The position numbers were made by a program, and so were the translations under genes. From Limonium bicolor (Eukaryota; Streptophyta; Magnoliopsida; Caryophyllales; Plumbaginaceae): a stretch of DNA of 64,000 nucleotides. Location of the stretch: the NCBI GenBank assembly GCA_023374045.1, contig CM041776.1, forward strand, positions 121,849,000 through 121,912,999. The letters are read 5' to 3'. This document shows, piece by piece, positions 22,588-33,639 of this stretch (within the stretch, counting starts at the first letter, position 1; each line of letters opens with the position of its first letter). Below the pieces are notes generated by a model, which did no database searches, was not told where the DNA came from, and saw nothing but the letters and a program-made list of their open reading frames with translations.

Positions 22588-25285
22588 CTAAACTTTCATC
22601 CTTCTGCATCGAAGGAAAACGCCACAGTAAAGCACATTATCTGGAGGAGGATACTCTTACTCTTGTCTTCAGGGTTGACGAGCCTCACGTATGTCTCTTG
22701 CCCAAGGGTACCACCTATCAAGATTTTCTGTCCTGATGTTCCAAGCACCTTCATTGTCAAGATAAACAAAGATGACGTCCAACCACCAGGGAAAACCTGC
22801 ACACTGCATCGGGAGATTGCATCCCACCTGTTGTACTGGTTCCTGCTATCGTTAGTCCACACCCCGTAACCCATCCTGCATAAATAACATGATAATCATA
22901 ACTCCATGTTATCAGAACAATGTATGATAAGTTAAATAAACACGGATGTACATTCCTGGATGAGGAACAATACATACCCAACAACATGGATGAAATCCAT
23001 CCATGTGAACTGTTTGCATCACTGTGTCATTGTTCTGAAATACTAACTCCGCAAAGCTCTTGTATGTCCCATCAATAACAGATGTGTCCAGACGATGAGC
23101 ACGCCCGTCAGAGGGTGTCCAGGAAATCCAACTTGTAATCCCCTTCACTCCATGCATATCAGCAAGTCTGATTGGGGTTTTAGGGCTCACGAAAGAGATC
23201 CCATTCAGGGTGGCTTTGAGCTTTCCATTGATGCTTATAGGTGGCAACATCTGGATAAGGTATCTGTTGGTCACATAATCTCACCGTAATGGAAAGACCC
23301 TTGTGGGTTTGGGCGAGCTCCACTTGCGGAACATTTTTGCCTGTCCAGTTTCAAGTTTTTTATTATTAACAAAACAGGCCACCATGAATATATGAGTTGC
23401 CATAAAAAAGGGGTAGTATATACTAGTAGATTACCTGACTGAGTTGGCCTGGTTAAGGGACCAAGATTTATCATAAATATCATTGGGAGGATCGGGGAGA
23501 GGACCAGCAGCCTTACCCTTGGAATTGGAAATAGTGCAGTATAGCAACCCCAGTTACTCTCTGCCCAACAGACTCATTCACGAATCTGGCACTAGCAACT
23601 ATATAGTAATCTGAACTTGCATTTTGATCCATAGAGACAAGGAATGAATTGACTGGCCACATGGATGTCAAAACTTGAATAGTTTTGCTGTATTGTATAG
23701 TGCCCTTCGGTTTCCACCACAACAAAGGTTATGGCTCTGAATCCTCAAGTTCAAACTGGTCGAGATTCCCCCATTGTGCACACGATGCGATAGGTCTTCC
23801 CTACATACCATCAAGTCATATAAAACGCTAATGAAACCTTAACAAACAAATATCACCAGATGCATTAGGAAATACATCATCAAAAACATTGATATCCACT
23901 TACTTCTATTTGGTTAGTTTAATCAGTTTAGGCGGGCTTCAAGGAAGGAAAGGGAACACTTTTACATTACACAGATTCCATACCTGGTTCAAAACTGTCA
24001 CAGACTCATAATCATACCACTAGGGACAAGGGATGAATTATACTGGTAAGGTCCCTTGCCATTAATAAGAACTCATCTGGCATACCCAAATCCTCCCGGC
24101 ATCAAGGGAAAACGAAGCTTCTGATAACAGCCAACAAATGAAACCCAACCTTGAGAAATCCAACATGTAAACGCAGCGAAAGGATTGACTCCATTGAAGC
24201 TAGCTATGAATATTGGCACGCACATACCTATGATCTCGGTTGTACCAATCCCCTATCATGAGAATAATGTCTCCATCAGGCTGGTTGAAAGGAATTGGGA
24301 TGATGACCCTGTTGTTGATGATAAAGGTCCATATTTCCACAGCAGCCCTCTGAAAGTTCAGAGAGGGGGAAGTAGAAAAAGCTTCCAATCTGATCCTTAA
24401 CCTGAAAATCATATGTGAAATTCCTTTTCACACGAATGGGACAATTGGTGCCAAGAACGCCATCTTGCCAAGACTCGTGCCATCTGAACCCCTGCCCTGT
24501 TGCATGTAAGACAAATCAAAAGCAGTTTAGATACTTCCTTATAGATGCGCACACTAACAAGTTCAGGACTATTCCAGAAGCCATAAGATTATTCATGAAA
24601 GCTTATTGTACGCCAATACACACGCTTGAATTGCAGTCGTCAATGTTGGGAGGATTTGAGGGGTTCCGCTGGCAACTGCTAATTGCAAGTATAGGATAAA
24701 GAGTGAAAATAAAAGTCACAATTTCAAAAATAATGGGGGAGCCATTCTACCATGCACGAGGAGCTCCTCATCCAATTTGTTGTGCACGTTTATGAGAACA
24801 TAGTATTTGGTGGTGACGTTAATTAAGGGTCAGGAAACTGGTCGTTCACCGCAATTACCTGCATTTATAAGCACACTCATCAATAAGAAGCTCTCAAGTC
24901 ATCTTCCCCTACACTAAGAAGCACGTTTATGAGAACATGTAATTTGTTGTGCCCCAGTTCGAATCTCCACCTCCAGTGTATTACAACAAAAACAAAAATG
25001 CAACAGGCGATAAAGAGATGAAATGGTAATACCCTAATTGAAATTTTATGACCGGCGAATAAGTCCACAGACAAACGAACAGGAGTTGAGCAAAGAGGGA
25101 AGCAGACAGACACTCAAATATAGATAGCGAGAGTGACGAACCTGTTGGGGGACACCCAGGATACACGGTTTTATACGAGAATGTAGCTCGGTATTGAAAG
25201 TAAGATCACCACCAGCGAAGCAGAGACTCCAAAGTAGTGCGGCGAAAACTAGAAACCCCGGAACACCACGAGAAAACAACGGCAT
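22588..25285 (-). pseudogene. SKU5-similar (SKS) multicopper-oxidase-like gene, multi-exon, with single-base frameshifts
   Basis: Minus-strand exons in order. 25285-25142: signal peptide MPLFSRGVPGFLVFAALLW, then LGVPQQ, donor GT. About 24,680-24,600: a degraded QFPGPL-like exon. About 24,495-24,228: SWQDGVLGTNCPI, FQVKDQIGSFFYFP, INNRVIIPIPFNQPDGDI. About 24,155-23,990: LGMPDEVLINGKGPYQYNSS. About 23,800-23,440: DQNASSDYYIVASARFVNES, DIYDKSWSLNQANSVR. About 23,340-22,985: SASGARPNPQGSFHYGEI, TSVIDGTYKSFAELVFQNND. 22876-22588: GYGVWTNDSRNQYNRWDA, SRCSVQVFPGGWTS, LGQETYVRLVNPE. These match the SKU5/SKS family of extracellular, often GPI-anchored cupredoxin proteins involved in directional cell growth. 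At least seven one-base indels break the frame, while almost all amino-acid identity remains. It is therefore a very young pseudogene or a gene with sequence errors. Confidence 0.85.
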
Positions 25286-26148
25286 GTTTGTCTCCGAGGA
25301 AACTCGCCTTCACCTTTCGCTAGGCGCTGTTTGTTACTCTACTCGGGGGAAGGAAAGAGTAAATCGAAAGATGGTCCTACCTCTGCTCTGCTCTTCTCGT
25401 TTGTTTCGACAGAAAAAGACGTGGTCGAATGGTATTTGAATTTTTTTCTCTTCCCGCACTCATATGGCCAAAGAAAATGAGGATGAGTCGTTTTGTCAGT
25501 TCGCGCGACATTTGTTATTTATTTGAAATGTTTAATAAAAATTATAATATACACATCTCATTTAATAATAAATTTGAAATTATCTTGTATCTTACTCATA
25601 TTAAATGTAGCTTATATATATCCGGGTTGTTTCTTCTATTTTTTTTATCTTAAAAATTATTGAACCAATACATTTTCATTTACAATAGTACATTATGGGT
25701 CAGTTCACAAGCTAGATTATGAGGGGTAGAAAGCTACCTCATCCAGCGTTTTATATTTTAACCAGTGATAGTAGTGTAATAAATAAGAGATTAAAGAATC
25801 TACCTCACCTTTTTTTGAGAGCAGACCATATAGTTTTACCAAGTACTGTTGTGTGAGAGTGTTTGTACATTGATACATTAGTACAAATTTTTCATTTATC
25901 ATAATACATCCTTACATTTATGAATAATATATCTCATTGACAAAGTACATTTTATTTCTTCAAAATAAAAGTACATTTTTATATTGAACAAGAGTACATT
26001 TTATATTGAACTAGTACATTTTTTCATTGAATACATTACTCATGTATCAACATAAGTTTTACAAAATTGGAATGACAAATGTACTCTCAATCAAAAGTAA
26101 ATATATTACGGATAACCAAAATATGAAGTACTATAATCTTATACTCGG
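25286..26148. other. A+T-rich intergenic stretch
   Basis: Contains the presumed promoter region of the SKS-like gene (upstream on the minus strand). After about 25,430 it is low-complexity sequence with repeated GTACATTTT words (25,940-26,030). No gene was recognised. Confidence 0.5.
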
Positions 26149-26575
26149 AATCCTGTTTTTCATGAGCGAACCAAACCAAACACATCAAACTTGATTGTCA
26201 TTTTATTTGTGAGAAGATTCAACCAGGTCTCGTCGAGGTTGTGTACACGTCTACTAATACCAGGGGCGGATCTAAAGGGGGGCCGGGGGGGGGGGGCGTG
26301 CCCCCATGAAACTTTTGAAAATTTGTAAAAATACTCTTATAAATTTTTGAAAAATACAAAATAACATAATATTTTAAAGAACAATAGTGTCAAAAAAATT
26401 TTTGCCCCCCCCCCCAAACTAAAGTTCTGGGTCCGCTACTGACTAATACTCAGTTGGCGGATATGATGACTAAAGCTCTTCCTGGTTCTCGGTATAAAGA
26501 CCAGCTTCCGGATATGGGCATCGGGTGCAACGACGAGTCAAGCCTTGGTAATCCTTATCACTTGTGGGGGGCTGT
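26149..26575 (+). pseudogene. Ty1/copia RNase H tail remnant
   Basis: Plus-strand codons read NPVFHERTK, then HIKLDCHFICEKIQPGLVEV, VYTSTNTQLADMMTKALPG and SRYKDQLPDMGI, the standard end of a copia polyprotein. A short insertion follows HERTK, and a hAT MITE (26261-26441) interrupts the frame after TSTNT. The stop comes just before the LTR. The rest of the element upstream is missing. Confidence 0.85.
26261..26441. mobile_element. hAT-type MITE, 181 bp
   Basis: Ends CAGGGGCGGATCTA and, inverted, CAGTAGCGGACCCA. It is flanked by a perfect 8-bp TSD ACTAATAC (26253-26260 and 26442-26449). The interior has a long G run near the left end, a C run near the right end, and an A+T-rich centre. It inserted into the copia RNase H remnant. 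Confidence 0.9.
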
Positions 26576-27025
26576 TGGAATATAGTGAGACGATTATATA
26601 ATCGTCCGGATGAGGGTCCTACCTAACCTAGTTGTCCGAACATGAAAGCTTGTGCTCTGCGGGGATTATCTAGATGTCTGGACGAGTGTCCTGGCCAACC
26701 TAGTTGTCTGGACGTGAAGACTCGTGATCTGCTGAGATTATATAGATGTCCGGGTGACTAGACAGTTGAGGACTCGCCCGGACGTGTCGACAAAAGTACG
26801 AGTCAAGAGGATCGTATAGATGTTCGGGTGGTCGGACGGTTGAGGACACGCCCAGACAGTTAGTCGGACATCTCACAGATATGTCCTTGTTTTTGTCTTC
26901 CTTATGTAATTACGTAGTCTCTTATTTTATAAGATGAAGTGTCGCTCTCTTGTATGTAATACGTAGAAAAACCCTAATACATTCAATCTACTACATTCCT
27001 TTCTTCTTCGATCAATTGTTCAACA
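26573..27025 (+). repeat. 3' LTR of the older copia remnant
   Basis: Begins TGTTGGAATATAGTGAGACG right after the purine-rich CTTGTGGGGGGC and ends TTGTTCAACA, so it has TG...CA ends, 453 bp. Inside, two diverged units of about 75 bp (26,598-26,672 and 26,673-26,746) and a second pair of GTCCGGGTG.../GTTCGGGTG... units (26,740-26,880) repeat in tandem. No partner LTR lies in the window. Confidence 0.75.
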
Positions 27026-27412
27026 AATTCTATTAAATATTCACCTGAATTCTTATTTTTTTATATCAGGGATTGCTTTCCGTAATTGGACTCATAATCT
27101 AAATTGGCCCACTATGGAAAAATTCTGGTCAACAGGCGTTTGACCGACTCATATCCCAATTGAGTGCCTTTTGGTGCATTATTCCCAGACAGATACGTTT
27201 TTATTTTTACTCTGTTAAGGAAACGCACAATAGAAGTTAGCTTACCGGCTGACTGACTTCTATTGTGCGCCTTCTGTACAACAAAAAAAAAGTCTTGCAA
27301 ATGAGGCGCACATGCAGTGTACGCCTCCTCTACAAGTGAGCCAACGGCTCAATTCCCTCATTATCCCTTCCTCTAACCTAAAAACGCACAATTATTATAC
27401 TCATCTTCCTTT
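27026..27412 (+). other. Displaced upstream region of the PMD gene, with a hairpin
   Basis: No coding signal. The sequence just before the copia insertion (TTCCTTTCTTCT) joins naturally to the flank after it (TCTTCTCCTTCTCC at 42,556). This stretch was therefore immediately upstream of the PMD gene before the insertion. A 14-bp perfect inverted repeat, CGCACAATAGAAGT with its complement, lies at 27224-27237 and 27256-27269. Confidence 0.6.
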
Positions 27413-27417
27413 CTTCT

Positions 27418-28043
27418 TGACAGTTCGTAACGTGACTTCCGGTTTACTCAGTCTTGAACCGAGCTCTTGGTGTTAACTAATGTAAAGAATGCAATCTTCG
27501 ATATAGAAGAAAACTCAGCCACTAATATATATTAATAGCGTGAAAAACTCCTCACTTGATCTGTTCAACACCTTGAACAATCACTCACTAATCTATCACT
27601 CTTCGAATGATAGTCACACTCCTCTAATCACGAATAAAGAATCACTCTCATAACACTGAATGGGACTCGCCGTAAAAGGGTATAGATCTGTTCTTCATCC
27701 CCCAAAAGCGCGCCCTAAACTATATCTATACAGGTATATATATACAAAAGGAATAATCAAATACGTAAACAAACTAACCAATAATAACGAGAACTAAGGA
27801 AGATATATCTCCACACCAATAGTACCGAGAATAAAGGGAGATATATCAGAAGGAATCTTAACAACTTATAGCAGCATATAGTGTCACGTGAGCAGCTCCG
27901 CTTTCTGTTGTAGTCAAGACGAATTTTACCAAGATAAATCATATGCTGAGTACAAGACCGGCACTATGATGAGTACAAGACCGGCACTGCATATTTGTCA
28001 CACATCAAAAACTATAAGTATGTGTCGCCCACATACATTTACA
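27418..28043 (-). repeat. 3' LTR of the SIRE-like copia element
   Basis: Plus-strand ends TGACAGTTCGTAACGTG and ACATACATTTACA. Nearly identical to 41926-42550. The inner edge abuts the PPT. TSD CTTCT lies on the outer side. Confidence 0.93.
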
Positions 28044-28059
28044 GTTTCCCCCTTTTTTG
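28044..28059 (-). other. Polypurine tract of the SIRE-like element, with extra copies nearby
   Basis: The minus strand reads CAAAAAAGGGGGAAAC directly before the LTR start TGTAAATG. Further purine runs of the same kind occur inside the element at 28,109-28,118, 28,127-28,136 and 28,181-28,194. Confidence 0.8.
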
Positions 28060-28476
28060 ATGTGTGCAAACTTGGTCATGGTGAAATGAGATACCACGTA
28101 TATCATATTCCCCCTGAAATATAGATTCCCCCTGAAACAGAGCTAACTAAATCAACAGCCAAAATACTTAAATATTCACCATGTTTCCCCCTTTTGCGCA
28201 ATCAAAAATGGTACAGGCCTAGAAACTCACGAAATGTAAAAAAACATACTAAGGAACACGGAATAGCATTTTATACAATGTTAATTGCAGGAAAGAGTTT
28301 CAGAAAGTGGCAAAACAGCAGGAACAACCAAGTAATAGTTCACAAGAAATGAAGGACAGGAATAAAAATAGTCTGATAGAAGCACCAACAAAAGAAGACT
28401 ACACCAACAGCCTAGGTCTGGATGACAACAACATCGCTAAGGAAAGACAAAACAGGACAAGTAACATGTGGAGCGA

Positions 28477-29991
28477 TTAACGTTGCACCCCCAGATGAGC
28501 TTCAATATGTGCCAACCGTGTATTCACATCCTTGACCAAGGACAGAAGTTCTTCCAACTGGTGCGAAACACTGCCAAGATTTTCTGAAACAGCTTTAGGC
28601 GGCTGTTTAACAATCCATATATTCCCAGCCAGGGCAAGCCCCATCTTGGATAAAGTAGTATGTGAAAGCTCATGATTATGATCCAGGACTTTGGCAGAGT
28701 CAGTAGAAAGATCAATAGAGAAGTACTCAAAGATTATCGTCAACCAAGCAGCATAAGACAAGGATGAGGTACACTGAGTAATAGCATGATGGATATGAAA
28801 CATCATAAAGTGAGGCAAGCTTATAGGACACTTCTGAATAAGACACCACATCAAACAGATGTCCAGGAATGTAACTGTCCCACGTTGATCATTCCTGGGA
28901 GCTACGCCTTGATAAACAATGATATGAAGCAATCGTCCAAGCACATCAAGCTGCCTTTGCGGAGCAGACCGAATCTTGCGGGTCTCAGGTTCAATCCCAA
29001 AGAAACCGAAAAGATCCTCATCCTTTTGAGAGGGAGCAAAAGTATTGACCTCACGAGAAAAAGTCTTAATACCTTCAAATGGAACATCCAGAATCATGCC
29101 GATCAAATCAGGAGTTAACTCAATATCCACACCTTTAACCTTGGACCGAATCAGATATTCATCCACAAATTGCAAGTTCTTGTAAAATTCCTTAACTGAC
29201 TCCCAGGAAATTTTCGTACCCAAAGTAAACACTGATGACCAGCCTTGAGCTGAAAGGCAACTAGCAATATTGGACAACTTATTCTTGCGGAGCCAAGCAC
29301 AATCCACACGTTTTTCCACAACAATATGTGCATTACGAATCTCAGATTTAAAGGAAGGAAAACAGGGAAAAGAGTGACCCGACCAGACGGAGTTCGTCGA
29401 GGAGGAACCTGATGAAGCAACCGACATAGGAGCGGAAGAGCTTGGCACCGGAGTTGCACGCCGAGGACGCTTGGAAGAAGACGCAATGGGAGCTTGTGTA
29501 GCAGAACGCTTGTGTTGGCGCAAGACTGATAATGGCACATCATCATCCGAAATAACATCAGGGTGCGACGGGGTAGAGGAGGGCAGAGGAGGCTGAGGAC
29601 GACGCGGTCGAAGAGTTTGGCGACGTCGAAGAACAGCAGTCCGAGAAGAACGGGTCTGGGATCTAGGGTTTCGGCGGGGAGGAGAATGGTTTTGCGGAGA
29701 TAATGGTGGAGATGTGGGCATAGGATCAGAGGCAGGGGAATCGTCAAATGGAACATTGCAAGAAGGAAAATCATCAGCACACTTCTTGGGTGAAGAATCT
29801 GGGGTAGAGAATGGCATAGGTAAAAGGAGAGGAGGGTACTCAACAGCAAGTGGGAGATGATATTCTGGCTGCATGGGGAGCAAACTGGAGTCGATAAAAA
29901 TGCTCGGAGTAGACGAATCAAGAAAATGCAGAACTAAGAAGGAAAGAAGCTGACGGTAGGCAAAGGCAGGGTCATACAGAACGATTTCCAT
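28477..29991 (-). CDS. Intact 504-residue accessory protein of the SIRE-like element
   Basis: A single open frame from ATG at 29991 to a stop at 28477, downstream of pol where SIRE elements carry an env-like ORF. Residues about 60-200 are Pro/Ser-rich with basic clusters (RRRQTLRPRRP, SSKRPRRATP) that could act as nuclear localisation signals. Residues about 210-450 form a folded-looking region with SWESVKEFYKNLQF, KGVDIELTPDLIGMILDVP, LLHIIVYQGVAPRNDQRG and LMWCLIQKCPISLPHFM. This is the pattern of the plant transposon-associated domain also seen in Athila extra ORFs. The C-terminus (HQLEELLSLVKDVNTRLAHI) looks like a coiled coil. No convincing membrane anchor or signal peptide supports an envelope role. 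The function is unknown. It is the only undamaged ORF of this element. Confidence 0.75.
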   Translation of the reverse strand: MEIVLYDPAFAYRQLLSFLVLHFLDSSTPSIFIDSSLLPMQPEYHLPLAVEYPPLLLPMPFSTPDSSPKKCADDFPSCNVPFDDSPASDPMPTSPPLSPQNHSPPRRNPRSQTRSSRTAVLRRRQTLRPRRPQPPLPSSTPSHPDVISDDDVPLSVLRQHKRSATQAPIASSSKRPRRATPVPSSSAPMSVASSGSSSTNSVWSGHSFPCFPSFKSEIRNAHIVVEKRVDCAWLRKNKLSNIASCLSAQGWSSVFTLGTKISWESVKEFYKNLQFVDEYLIRSKVKGVDIELTPDLIGMILDVPFEGIKTFSREVNTFAPSQKDEDLFGFFGIEPETRKIRSAPQRQLDVLGRLLHIIVYQGVAPRNDQRGTVTFLDICLMWCLIQKCPISLPHFMMFHIHHAITQCTSSLSYAAWLTIIFEYFSIDLSTDSAKVLDHNHELSHTTLSKMGLALAGNIWIVKQPPKAVSENLGSVSHQLEELLSLVKDVNTRLAHIEAHLGVQR

Positions 29992-31045
29992 GCCGAAGGT
30001 AAAAGGAGCAAGAAGGAAGATGCAAGCAAGCAGTAAAGATCAGGGATTTTGAAAAAGAGAAGACGCTACGGAAGATGGGTTTAAGACTGACAAGCAAGAA
30101 AAGCTGACAAAACGTGGGGAAATGGGTATGCAGAGTGGACGACGTTTGAGAAGAACGTGAGAAAGTAATTGTGGCATAGCGGTTTTATTGTTGTTTTTTT
30201 TTGTGTTTGTTTGTTTGACGAATGATGGAAAACCATAAAAAATAAAAAAAAGTTAAACTAGTAACATGAAAAACGTTCCTACTGTAGACACCAAAAATTC
30301 TCACCCGTTTATATTGAAACAAAAATACAAAAATAAACATGCTTCTAGAAACAAGGCGGTCGTCCCCGTTTTCAACCAAAGGAATTTCCTTTTCCCGGCT
30401 TTTAAATCTCACGTCCCCATGGGAAAGGAAGCACGAGCCTTTTGTCGTAATCCGTTTTAACCTGCTTCGTTTTGTATACTCATTTTTGTTGCTATTGTTT
30501 TAAAATATTTCACGGTTTTGTTATTACCTAGTATTATTTCATGTACATATGCTATTCTTTTATTTTTATATATCTCATTACGTTTTGAATCTTATTCTTA
30601 ATTGTATTCCATACTTTTATGTCATTAGATTAGCCATCTCATTTTTATTGTATATATTTTCTTTTGGGTGCACAGCTTTTTAGGAGAGTTATCCAGTCGA
30701 AATGAGAGATCTTGTATTATTTCTCCCGCAAACATACTGAAAGTCGATCCAGTGTGACTGGCCAGCATACCCATTAGACAGTCTACTAACCCGGGTTCGA
30801 TTCCTGGTGCAAGCAGGATGGCGTTTCTTTTCCATTTTAACCCAATACGAAGTATTTTATCTGTCTTCTACGCCCATATACTGAGTTCTGCTTTAGTCCA
30901 GCCGGGTAAGGGGCGATGAGTCTTGTTGGGCAACCCGAGTTTGAAACTCGGTAGCAACACTTACCTCGTTTTTTTACCCCCTTTCTCTCTTTCAATCAAC
31001 CCAAACATAGCCCGAAGACCCAAAATCAAGGTCCAGCCCAGAAAC

Positions 31046-31447
31046 AAAACCCATGCAGTAAATAACCCACAAGCCATCAGACATTCCCCTTTGGAAACCC
31101 TATTCCAACCTTATAAAACATTCTAAAAACCTACAGTACCCACACGTTTTGACCCAGCCAGCAGCAATCCCAACCTTCTTCATTCTCTTTGTCTGTTTAT
31201 TCTCCCGTTTTAGAACTGCCTGAATTCAAACATGAGAAAGAAAAAACCCATGCAGTAAATAACCCACAAGCCATCAGACATGCCCCTTTGGAAACCCTAT
31301 TCCAACCTTATAAAACATTCTAAAAACCTACAGTACCCACACGTTTTGACCCAGCCAGCAGCAATCCCAACCTTCTTCATTCTCTTTGTCTGTTTATTCT
31401 CCCGTTTTAGAACTGCCTGAATTCAAACCTGAGAAAGAAAAAACCCA
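31046..31447. repeat. Two-copy 197-bp tandem duplication in the solo-LTR-like insertion
   Basis: The segment from CCCATGCAGTAAATAACCC to TTCAAACATGAGAAAG is repeated with a 197-bp period and only a few substitutions (e.g. ATTCCCC/ATGCCCC, AAACATG/AAACCTG). This indicates a recent duplication. Confidence 0.9.
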
Positions 31448-33639
31448 GAAGAGTTGCCCACCCCATTCGATTTCCTCCATCGTCGACTTCACACCTCCTC
31501 ATCCGAAACCCACCACCGTCGTCCTCCTCACCTCCACCGAAAGACGCCGTCACTAACACCTTCGCCCGCTCTACCCATTCTCACGAGCACCGCGCAACCT
31601 TCCATCCTTCATTCCGGTCGTCCTCAACTGAAGAAAACCACCCAAAAGAAAGAAAGAGCCCAGTCGAAATCCTTCGTACTTTTCGACCCGACCCACAGTG
31701 TAAGCGGTATACTCCTTCCCCTCTTCCCCCTTGGTTGAGAAACTGTAGTTTAATCGAAAACAGAACTTCGAACTCCCTATTTCGAAGGTTTTCTGGTTTC
31801 AGGGGAGGTAACTGTCCCGTTTATCCCCTTTGTTCGACTTGTGCTCTTCTCTTCCCTTTCTTTTTTCCCGTTTTCTGAAAGCGCTGCTCCGGTTTAGTCG
31901 ATCCCTAGCCCATGATGGGTTGTGGGGTCTTCGAAATCTCTCAGAATCGATGAGCAAGCAAATTGGTTTTTCTGGATCCTTAGTTCTTCTTTCCGTCGTA
32001 TCACCTGGTATAGACTTGGAAGTCCACGGACATGGTATACTTAGATGCGGGTTTTGATTGAAGTTTTGATTCATTTACCGTTTCTGTCATTACCAGTACA
32101 TGCATACGCCTCTTCAGTCATGTTGGGTTCCGAGTCCCGTTTGGACTTTCATGCATAGTGATGAATCAGTACACTTCATTTCTCCTTGTATTCGCACTGT
32201 CACAAATGTTTATATTGAGAAACTGGTCCATCTCCAGTTACGTTTTGGTCTGCTTTTATGATATTTTGGGTTCGATCTAGAGCACGGCAAATGTGTTTGT
32301 AGTGGGTTGACTGTTATTCCTTCTGATCTATCTGTTGGACTGATGTTTGGTTTAGTCTCTGGTTTGTCTCGGTTGCACACTCTTTTCGGTATAAAGTTCT
32401 AACCCTCGTTATCTGTTGTCTATCTCCTGATGTGGGTGCCTATAGATTGAATGTCTGCTGGGAATACTTAGTCTATAAGAACCAACTGCTCTCAGTATCT
32501 GGATATTTGCTTGACTGTGTTCTTTGGTCCTGATTCACGACTCCTACTACTGCAACTTATCTGCTGTTTGAATTACTTGCTTCCGAATTTGAGTCCCGAA
32601 ATTTTGGTTCACAGTTCTAGGAGAGTGGAAGAGAATTAATGGGAGATTTTAGGGGTAAAGCCTCCTGTTGTTTGCCTGATAATCGGTAGAATGAGTATCG
32701 ATCTATTACACCTTAAGTTCAAGTGGTATTTCGGAGCATGAATTTATTCACCAACTTCAAAACAGAAAACCGATAGGGGTTTAGTTTATCTGCTCTTAAT
32801 TTGATTACCTCTTCAGTGTGCTTATCTAGACATAGTTTAAATCTGGTTTAAGAAAAGGGTTTTCTCTGATTCCACCAGCAAACCGTGCATATAATCTGTT
32901 GCAATGCTCATAATCCGATATCTTCGTGCTTTTTTTTTTATTTTTTATTTGTTTCTCAGTTGTGATCTGTATTTCACTCATGCCTTAGCCACTCTGTATA
33001 TATCCATGCTTTATGTTCGATTTCCTTTTCTGAAATTTCCATTTCACTGTTTGACTTTGACCACCCTATTTAAGCCCTGGTTATTCCCATTAGGACCTTC
33101 TAGGCTGACAGAAAAGTTTAGGATGATTTGTCGCCCCACACCTAACGGGTCTCTCATTCGTTTCGTGGGACAACAACCTCTTATAACTTCAGAAAATACT
33201 CAAACCACCCTCATATGTATATAAGAACAAAAACATCAAAAAACAAGCCCTTAAGGCCAATCTAGGAGGGTTTAGGATGTGAAACCACCCCATGCCTAAC
33301 GGGTCTCTCATTCGTTTTATGTGGGTGGAATCCTCCTTTACACTCAACACACCTGTAATCAAGATCAATTGATTAATAAACCTTATTATTCCATTTTGAT
33401 CCAAAACCCTCCTCTCTGATCATCATCTCAATTAAAGGAAAAGGCCCAAACTAGGGTTGTCTCTCAGTTTTCCTCGTCACTTTTCAAATTCCAAACCTTC
33501 CTTCTGTTTTAACTAAAAAAAAAAAGATTGTTGCTGGCCCATCTCCAAGGGGCTAAACCGGCCCAAGGTCCCATTCCCAATCAAATCTAAACCCCTTAAT
33601 CCGGTCCAAAGATCAAGTTCCCCAACCCACAAGTAACCC

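Noticed and set aside
22663..24699. Plus-strand frames across the SKU5-like gene
   Set aside because: Antisense to recognisable minus-strand exons; no independent similarity.
28902..29921. 256-codon minus-strand frame overlapping the accessory ORF
   Set aside because: Lies in another frame entirely within the 504-codon ORF; Leu/Pro/Ser-rich shadow without domain support.
30740..30830. Possible tRNA gene or SINE: B-box-like GGGTTCGATTCCTGG, and a second CCGAGTTTGAAACTCGG near 30,945
   Set aside because: No matching A box or cloverleaf could be built around either, and no SINE ends or TSD were found. They lie inside the long solo-LTR-like insertion.
31454..31738. Pro/Ser/His-rich plus-strand frame resembling a leader peptide
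   Set aside because: Low complexity, no domain, inside the non-coding solo-LTR-like insertion.
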